Origin: NIOZ-UU35 sp964344175
Lineage (GTDB): Bacteria > Chloroflexota > Anaerolineae > Anaerolineales > UBA11858
Reading direction: 5' to 3'
Length of the DNA: 45,696 bases
Assembly: GCA_964344175.1 (NCBI GenBank)
Contig: CAYFMI010000029.1
Coordinates: 1-45,696, forward strand
The first letter of the stretch is position 1, and the number at the start of each line of letters is the position of its first letter. The translations under genes and the position numbers were made by a program. The notes under the pieces are model-generated. The model ran no database searches. It was not told where the DNA came from and saw nothing but the letters and a program-made list of their open reading frames with translations. Shown one piece after another: positions 40,887 through 45,696 of the stretch.

Positions 40887-40921
40887 AGATGTTTGTCATA
40901 TCCACTACTTGACAAACATCT
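40887..40921. promoter_or_regulatory. Perfect 12-bp dyad upstream of the ferredoxin
   Basis: AGATGTTTGTCA (40887-40898) and TGACAAACATCT (40910-40921) are perfect inverted repeats with an 11-bp spacer. It lies ~70 bp upstream of the ferredoxin start, just upstream of a weak TTGACG-17-TACCCT promoter, with no T-run. A regulator-binding site is the likely reading. Confidence 0.5.
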
Positions 40922-40953
40922 ATTCAATCTGGAGTTGAAAACCTCCGCAAATG

Positions 40954-41019
40954 GGTCTCTGAGAATCCTCGTAGTGGGCATCCGCATTTAGGGGGTTTAT
41001 CACGGCAGTTCCCAAAGAG
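40954..41019. repeat. Interspersed palindromic repeat R1, copy 3 (inverse)
   Basis: Runs from TGGGTCTCTGAGAATCCTCG to CACGGCAGTTCCCAAAGAG. The last 28 bp match the inverse of 2262-2289 with one mismatch, and the whole aligns to the inverse of 21591-21660. It sits just upstream of the tRNA-Sec promoter. Nothing else is seen between the ferredoxin and that promoter apart from the dyad. Confidence 0.75.
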
Positions 41020-41036
41020 CCCCGCAAATACGCGGA

Positions 41037-41063
41037 TTGACAAGGTGGGTTCTGAGGTATAAT
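41037..41063 (+). promoter_or_regulatory. tRNA-Sec promoter
   Basis: Consensus TTGACA (41037-41042) and TATAAT (41058-41063) separated by 15 bp, with the tRNA starting 29 bp downstream. Both boxes are perfect; the spacer is short. Confidence 0.6.
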
Positions 41064-41091
41064 CGCCCCACGAGGCAACATCTCCGCATAC

Positions 41092-41185
41092 GGGGGTGGT
41101 TGAGTCCCGGTGGGCTCCCCGGTCTTCAAAACCGGTGGCGGGTCGCGTTGCGGGCCGCGGTGGGTTCGACTCCCATCCACTCCCG
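41092..41185 (+). tRNA. selC: tRNA-Sec, anticodon TCA
   Basis: A 94-nt selenocysteine tRNA. The acceptor arm has 8 bp (GGGGGTGG with CCACTCCC, one G-U). The D stem has 6 bp (GAGTCC/GGGCTC) closed by a 4-nt loop. The anticodon stem-loop is CCGGT-CTTCAAA-ACCGG with anticodon TCA at 41126-41128. A long variable arm follows, and the T arm is TGGG-TTCGACT-CCCA. The 8-bp acceptor and 6-bp D stem are the special features of tRNA-Sec. The CCA end is not encoded (GCCT follows the stem). It reads UGA as selenocysteine with SelA, SelB and SelD, which are not in the window. Confidence 0.95.
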
Positions 41186-41225
41186 CCTATCATTTCTAGA
41201 TCACATTCAATAATGTCGCATTTCT

Positions 41226-42473
41226 ATGTATGAAAATTTAGATTCAGACAATACCAGCTTCGCGAACCAAGAGATGTATCTCGCCAATCTGGTAGCACAA
41301 GTTCTTAATGTTGAAGATATTACCTGGGGAACCTCAGAGCAAGGTTTCATTGCTCGCTTTCGAGGGCAGCTTTACGGCGAATCAGTATCAGCCTACGACC
41401 AACTTGCCCAATCCCTAGAAGCATACAAAATTACACCGGTATTTCGCAACGAGGAGAGTAAACACGCAATCTATTTTGTTGAGAGCGTGGCAAATCAGCA
41501 ATCTTCTAACCCCTGGATCAACCTGGGATTATTCCTGCTTACGCTCCTCAGCGTGCTCGCAGCCGGTGCGCTCTACAATTACGAAGGTGCTTCAAGCGAG
41601 AACCCAGTGGAAATGGTACGAAATGTCGCAGAATATTTATCGAATGGGGCAAATTTACTGAGTGGGATTCCGTTTGCTATCAGCTTATTGGGCATTTTAG
41701 TGGCACACGAATTTGGGCATTATTTTGCGGCTCGCTATCATAAAACAAATGTTACCCTGCCTTATTTCATCCCCTTCCCATTGAGCCTGTTTGGAACGAT
41801 GGGCGCTTTCATCCAACTAAAAGAGCCGCCCAAAAACAAGCGCGTGCTACTCGATATTGGTGTAGCGGGGCCGCTGGCAGGGGTTCTCGTCGCCATCCCT
41901 ATCTTAATGTATGGTTTGTTCACCTCTGAAGTGCAATCCTTGCCCGACCATTTTCCCGAAGGGATGCTATTGGAAGGCAATTCGATCTTCTATCTGCTCG
42001 CCAAGTATACAGCCACGGGAATGTGGCTTCCAGAACCAACTTCTTTTGACGGCTTACATCCCTTCTTGTACTGGGTGCGGTACTTTTTCACCGGACTTCC
42101 TGCCCCTGTGGGAGGGAGCGATATTTTTATGAACGACTACGCCTGGGCCGGTTGGGCCGGGCTGCTGGTGACCGCATTGAACCTGATCCCTGTTGGTCAA
42201 CTCGACGGGGGACACCTCATCTATGTTTTGCTTGGCAAACGCGCTAACCGGATTATGCCTTACGTGTTGGGCGTATTACTGCTATTGGGGTTCGCGTGGC
42301 AAGGCTGGTGGCTATGGGCGCTTCTCATCTATTTGCTCGGGCGGACTCACGCAGAACCCCTAGATCAAATCACTCAACTCGATCCACGCCGAAAATCCAT
42401 TGCCATTGTTGGATTGATCCTATTTGCGCTGGTCTTCTCGCCCATACCCCTGATGACCAGCTTTGGCGGCTAG
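41226..42473 (+). CDS. Site-2 protease (M50) family membrane metalloprotease
   Basis: A 415-residue integral membrane zinc protease. After an N-terminal cytosolic domain (~1-95) come about six or seven helices. The zinc motif HEFGH is at 161-165 within a helix; the third ligand is in NLIPVGQLDGGH (~320). It resembles the cyanobacterial and plant EGY-type branch, with FIPFPLSLFGTMGAFIQLKEPPKNKRVLLDIGVAGPLAG after the zinc site. Such enzymes cut within membranes to release regulators or remove signal peptides. The start ATG has no clear ribosome-binding site; it begins 40 bp after tRNA-Sec and may be co-transcribed with it. Confidence 0.9.
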   Translation: MYENLDSDNTSFANQEMYLANLVAQVLNVEDITWGTSEQGFIARFRGQLYGESVSAYDQLAQSLEAYKITPVFRNEESKHAIYFVESVANQQSSNPWINLGLFLLTLLSVLAAGALYNYEGASSENPVEMVRNVAEYLSNGANLLSGIPFAISLLGILVAHEFGHYFAARYHKTNVTLPYFIPFPLSLFGTMGAFIQLKEPPKNKRVLLDIGVAGPLAGVLVAIPILMYGLFTSEVQSLPDHFPEGMLLEGNSIFYLLAKYTATGMWLPEPTSFDGLHPFLYWVRYFFTGLPAPVGGSDIFMNDYAWAGWAGLLVTALNLIPVGQLDGGHLIYVLLGKRANRIMPYVLGVLLLLGFAWQGWWLWALLIYLLGRTHAEPLDQITQLDPRRKSIAIVGLILFALVFSPIPLMTSFGG

Positions 42474-42526
42474 GCACTGCCTGCATCTGCTAAACTCAAC
42501 ATGCGGCAAGCCGCCCAAAGGGATAC

Positions 42527-44737
42527 ATGACTTCACAGTCCCCCATATCGAATACTTTCCCTCGTAAAATCATCCAAACACTCCTGGCGGGTTTGGCGAC
42601 CGGTGCAATCGCAGTCAGCAACACCATCTCGTACGCTGCCATCATATTTGCAGGCGACCTGTCATCCTATCTGGCACAGGGAATTGGCTTGACGCTATTT
42701 GGCGGCCTGCTGTTAATTACCATCATCTCGCTGACCAGTTCAACACCCGGCACAATTTCCTTCCCCAAATCGGCTACCGCGCCAATTTTGGCGCTGATTG
42801 TGGCACAGGTGTTTTCTGATCTGGGAACAGCCCTTTCATCTGAAGAGATCTTCATCACCCTTGCGGCTACACTGGCAGTCAGCACGGCTGGCACAGGGAT
42901 ATTCTTGTTTCTATTTGGCCTTTTACGGTTTGGGCGCTGGATTCGCTATATGCCCTACCCGGTCTTAGGAGGGTTTCTGGCCGGCCTGGGCTGGCTGCTG
43001 ATAAAAGGGGGGCTTGATCTGACTGTTCAGATCCCTCTGGATTTCGAACACCTGCATTTGTGGTTTACGGCAGAGACAATTCTCCGATGGGCTCCGGGGT
43101 TAATTCTGGCCCTATTGTTGCTCACCCTGCAAAGAAGGTTTCCAAAAATCAACCTTGTCCCCACCATCATATTGGGCGGACTGGGGATATATTATCTTAG
43201 CATTTGGCTGTTCGGCATCCCCATGGACAAGATCAGCGCCGGCGGTTGGCTACTGGGGCCTTTTCCGAGCGGCAACATCTGGAAGCCGCTCATCCTGCTG
43301 GAATTCCCAAAAGCGGATTGGGCTGTCATCATCCAACAATCCCTGACCATGTTGACCCTGATTCCTACAACGCTAATCAGTTTATTGTTCAATAGCAGCA
43401 GCGTCGAACTGGCTTCAAAGCAAGAGGTCAACTTCGACCACGAATTAACTTCTGCGGGGATTGCGAACATCTTTTCGGGGTTTGCTGGCGGCATCATTGG
43501 CTATCACTCCGCCAGCCTCACTACACTGGCCGCCAAGATGAGAGCTGGCAACCGGTTTACCGGCCTTATCGCCGCCAGTATATTTGGCCTGACCATATTC
43601 TACGGCGCAGCGCTGCTCCCCTTAATCCCTAAGATGATTATCGAGGGACTATTGATCTACCTGGGATTGACATTTCTGGTGCAATGGGTTTTTGAATCGC
43701 GCCATCAATTGCCGTTGACCGAATTTCTCATCTTACTGCTTATTCTATTTGTCATTGTGAGCATTGGGCTTTTGCAAGGTGTTCTGGTTGGTGTCCTGGC
43801 TACTGCGGTACTCTTTGCCCTCAATTACAGTCAGATCAATATTGTCCGGAACGTGCTTTCAGGCAAAACTTACCAGAGTACGGTTGAACGCGCCTCCCAT
43901 TATCAAGATTATTTACAAGAAAATGGCGACCTGCTATATATCATCAAACTGCAAGGGTTCATCTTCTTTGGCACTGCGCATTCCCTATACCGCCAAATCA
44001 AAGACCGCGTTGATGATCGGCAACTCTCAAAACCGAGATTTGTCATCTTAGATTTTCGCTTCGTCAGCGGCATCGATTCTTCAGCGCTGAACAGCTTCAT
44101 CCGCTTGCGACACCAGGCCGAACAGGGAGGCTACAATCTACTCTTCGCTGATTTATCGCCCGATGTGCAGCAAAAATTAAAGCGCGGCGGAATTCTCGTA
44201 GATGATTCCGTCGTTCTGGAATATCCCGACAGCGATCACGCCGTCGAATGGTGCGAAGAAGCATTGCTCGACAACACCGATGTCACCGCGCTAGCTATCC
44301 CAACCCTGCGGGGGCGACTAAAAGAGTTCTTTCCCCCCAACATGGCTATAGATGACTTCATGTCCTATCTCAAAGAATCGATCGTGGACGAGGGCGAAGT
44401 TCTCATCCGGCGGGGGGATGTCCCCAACGGAATTTATTTGGTCGAGCGCGGGCAAGTTACCGTCCAACTCACGTTGGATTCGGGAGAAACAACCCGCTTG
44501 CGCCGCATGGGAACCGGAGCAATGGTTGGTGAAATTGGCACCTATCTCGATCAGTTGACAACGGCTACTGTGATTACAGACATGCCCAGCATGATTTATT
44601 TTCTTTCGAAAGACAAACTCAGACAAATGGAAGTGGAAAACCCCGCCATCGCCGCAGCATTCCATAAATATGTTGCCGTGCTGACCAGTCAAAGACTGCT
44701 CTTATCAAACCTCACTTTGCAGGCGCTGCTCGATTAA
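42527..44737 (+). CDS. SulP anion transporter with STAS and cyclic-nucleotide-binding domains
   Basis: A 736-residue SLC26/SulP-type carrier: about 12-14 helices in the first ~435 residues, a STAS domain (~445-575, with FVILDFRFVSGIDSSALNSF) and a C-terminal cNMP-binding domain (~600-725, with GEVLIRRGDVPNGIYLVERGQVTV and GAMVGEIGTYLDQLTTATV). SulP proteins move sulfate, bicarbonate, molybdate-like or other anions, often with Na+ or H+. The added cNMP domain suggests gating by a cyclic nucleotide, although GEIGTYLDQLTTATV lacks the Arg of the classical cAMP-binding RxA motif, so the ligand is uncertain. Similar fusions (YbaR/Slr1229-like) are known. AAAGGG precedes the ATG. Confidence 0.92.
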   Translation: MTSQSPISNTFPRKIIQTLLAGLATGAIAVSNTISYAAIIFAGDLSSYLAQGIGLTLFGGLLLITIISLTSSTPGTISFPKSATAPILALIVAQVFSDLGTALSSEEIFITLAATLAVSTAGTGIFLFLFGLLRFGRWIRYMPYPVLGGFLAGLGWLLIKGGLDLTVQIPLDFEHLHLWFTAETILRWAPGLILALLLLTLQRRFPKINLVPTIILGGLGIYYLSIWLFGIPMDKISAGGWLLGPFPSGNIWKPLILLEFPKADWAVIIQQSLTMLTLIPTTLISLLFNSSSVELASKQEVNFDHELTSAGIANIFSGFAGGIIGYHSASLTTLAAKMRAGNRFTGLIAASIFGLTIFYGAALLPLIPKMIIEGLLIYLGLTFLVQWVFESRHQLPLTEFLILLLILFVIVSIGLLQGVLVGVLATAVLFALNYSQINIVRNVLSGKTYQSTVERASHYQDYLQENGDLLYIIKLQGFIFFGTAHSLYRQIKDRVDDRQLSKPRFVILDFRFVSGIDSSALNSFIRLRHQAEQGGYNLLFADLSPDVQQKLKRGGILVDDSVVLEYPDSDHAVEWCEEALLDNTDVTALAIPTLRGRLKEFFPPNMAIDDFMSYLKESIVDEGEVLIRRGDVPNGIYLVERGQVTVQLTLDSGETTRLRRMGTGAMVGEIGTYLDQLTTATVITDMPSMIYFLSKDKLRQMEVENPAIAAAFHKYVAVLTSQRLLLSNLTLQALLD

Positions 44738-44763
44738 CCAGCAACCTCAGGGCGCTTCATTGG

Positions 44764-44769
44764 TACAAT
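44764..44769 (+). promoter_or_regulatory. -10 element (GGTACAAT) close to the DHH gene start
   Basis: TACAAT ends six bases before the ATG at 44776, the same geometry as at 37607, suggesting a leaderless transcript. No Shine-Dalgarno sequence is seen. Confidence 0.45.
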
Positions 44770-44775
44770 AGCTGC

Positions 44776-45636
44776 ATGAAAAAAACTCTTTGCATCTATC
44801 ATAACGACGCCGATGGACGCGCCTCGGCTGCTATTGTGCGGCGCGCCCTCGGCCCTAAGGTCAGCCTATGCGAGATGAAATATGGCGATTCGCTGCCCCT
44901 GGAAGAAATCCTCGTTGCCGAGCAAATTATCATCGTAGACTTTTCGTTACCCCGCGAAGACATGGAGCGTCTGGCGAATTATCACCAGCTCACCTGGATC
45001 GACCACCACAAGACCGCCATTGACGAATTGGCCGACATTTCGCAAACTTGGGCGGGAACGCGCGACAATTCTGAAGCGGCCTGCGTACTGACCTGGAAAC
45101 ACTATTTCCCCAACCATCCTGTTCCCAAGTCGGTAGTTTTAATCGGAGACCGTGATATTTGGCGTTGGGAGCATCCAGATACTGGCTCTTTCAATGAAGG
45201 CCTTTACCAGTCAAACACGAACCCACACAACGATCGTCTATGGGGGCCTTTACTGGATGACGACGCAATCCTGGTCAAGCAGCTTATCGATCAAGGCAGC
45301 ACCTTGCGGGCGGCCCGGCTGCGCAACATCCAAAGCTCAACAGCGCGCTATGGCTTTCCGGTACTCTTTGAGGGCTACCAAACGTTGGCAATTAATTTGC
45401 GCGGCTCTGGCGACCTGGGAGAGCATATTCGCAATCATGGCTATCAAGTCGCCTACTGCTACATTGATGCCCTGCTGGATAACGAATTGCACACGTATGT
45501 TTCACTGTACTCCAAAGAAATTGATGTCTCAGAAATTGCCCAACGCTTTGGGGGCGGCGGCCATGCCGGGGCCGCAGGTTTCCACTTCAAGCGAGATTCC
45601 AGCCCTTTCCCGCCTGGAGCCGATATAAAATTCTAA
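44776..45636 (+). CDS. DHH-DHHA1 family phosphoesterase
   Basis: A 286-residue protein of the DHH superfamily. The N-terminal metal site is YHNDADGRASAAI; the DHH motif is WIDHHKTAID near 75-85; the C-terminal DHHA1 domain ends with RFGGGGHAGAAGF, where Gly-Gly-Gly-His binds the substrate. Relatives include NrnA oligoribonuclease/pAp phosphatase and RecJ-like proteins, but the region between the domains (IGDRDIWRW) points to a separate group of bacterial and archaeal oligonucleotidase-like proteins. It probably cleaves short nucleotides or phosphoesters with Mn. Stands as a single gene after the SulP transporter. Confidence 0.9.
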   Translation: MKKTLCIYHNDADGRASAAIVRRALGPKVSLCEMKYGDSLPLEEILVAEQIIIVDFSLPREDMERLANYHQLTWIDHHKTAIDELADISQTWAGTRDNSEAACVLTWKHYFPNHPVPKSVVLIGDRDIWRWEHPDTGSFNEGLYQSNTNPHNDRLWGPLLDDDAILVKQLIDQGSTLRAARLRNIQSSTARYGFPVLFEGYQTLAINLRGSGDLGEHIRNHGYQVAYCYIDALLDNELHTYVSLYSKEIDVSEIAQRFGGGGHAGAAGFHFKRDSSPFPPGADIKF

Positions 45637-45639
45637 TAA

Positions 45640-45696
45640 ATGAAAACATTCCCACACACCATTCGCTATCCCCGCAACCAAATCATGCGCGGTTTT
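45640..45696 (+). CDS. Start of an unidentified gene, cut by the window end
   Basis: An ATG four bases after the DHH gene's stop opens a frame that reads MKTFPHTIRYPRNQIMRGF and continues to the window edge. The basic, aromatic start suits a cytoplasmic or membrane-associated enzyme, but 19 codons are too few to name it. The short spacing suggests co-transcription with the DHH gene. Confidence 0.5.
   Translation, partial: MKTFPHTIRYPRNQIMRGF

Noticed and set aside
40920..41193. Two minus-strand ORFs over the tRNA-Sec gene
   Set aside because: They overlap a convincing tRNA and repeat R1 and have no ribosome-binding site.

Overview
The window looks like a chromosomal segment of a Chloroflexota bacterium, most likely class Anaerolineae. 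This is inferred from the mixture of families, not from any marker gene. The signs are: a coenzyme F420 pathway with a free-standing FbiB-type nitroreductase, several xanthine-dehydrogenase-family molybdenum hydroxylases, a serine hydroxymethyltransferase-GcvT fusion, a CBS-type Mn pyrophosphatase, an adenylylation-free glutamine synthetase, extracytoplasmic proteins with Thr/Pro-rich linkers, and many short palindromic repeats.

Layout. Positions 1-5.5 kb (minus strand) hold a PLP aminotransferase, a 5'-truncated GT-C glycosyltransferase remnant, and the glyA-gcvT fusion gene, which carries three palindromic repeats inside its frame. Between its predicted promoter and start codon lies an 8-bp tandem repeat. 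From 5.8 to 31.5 kb almost every gene is on the minus strand in tight, often overlapping order. This array contains three molybdenum hydroxylase sets. Set A is 6.8-14.8 kb: a Mo subunit, an FAD/[2Fe-2S] fusion and XdhC, interleaved with an EamA exporter, a nucleoside-phosphorylase-like protein and two small membrane proteins. Set B is 16.3-20.0 kb: a [2Fe-2S]-Mo fusion that has lost all four ligands of one cluster, plus a degenerate FAD subunit. Set C is 27.8-31.5 kb: an intact [2Fe-2S]-Mo fusion, an FAD subunit and a dual-specificity phosphatase. Between B and C lies an F420 block (cofC, cofD, nitroreductase, F420-type PPOX protein, cofE, npdG, an LLM oxidoreductase and a thioesterase) and an SsnA-type amidohydrolase.

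From 31.8 kb the strand changes mostly to plus: a GerMN-like lipoprotein, an M20 peptidase, a DUF1385 membrane protein, an M14 carboxypeptidase-like protein and a phosphodiester glycosidase-like protein. Then come yjbQ (minus) divergent from a ThiS-like carrier and TtuA pair for tRNA thiolation, and glnA (minus) with a ~350-nt structured leader that ends in an intrinsic terminator. These are followed by a ferredoxin, a selenocysteine tRNA, a site-2-protease homologue, a SulP-STAS-cNMP transporter, a DHH phosphoesterase and the first codons of another gene.

How it may fit together. SsnA homologues are known to travel with selenium-dependent molybdenum hydroxylases, and tRNA-Sec lies about 10 kb away. 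The 25-kb array may therefore be a selenium/molybdenum island for oxidising purines or other N-heterocycles or aldehydes, with XdhC for cofactor sulfuration and deaminase and phosphorylase-like enzymes feeding it. F420 biosynthesis embedded in the array raises the untested idea that some electrons pass to F420. FO synthase, SelA/SelB/SelD, YqeB/YqeC and gcvP/gcvH are not in this window.
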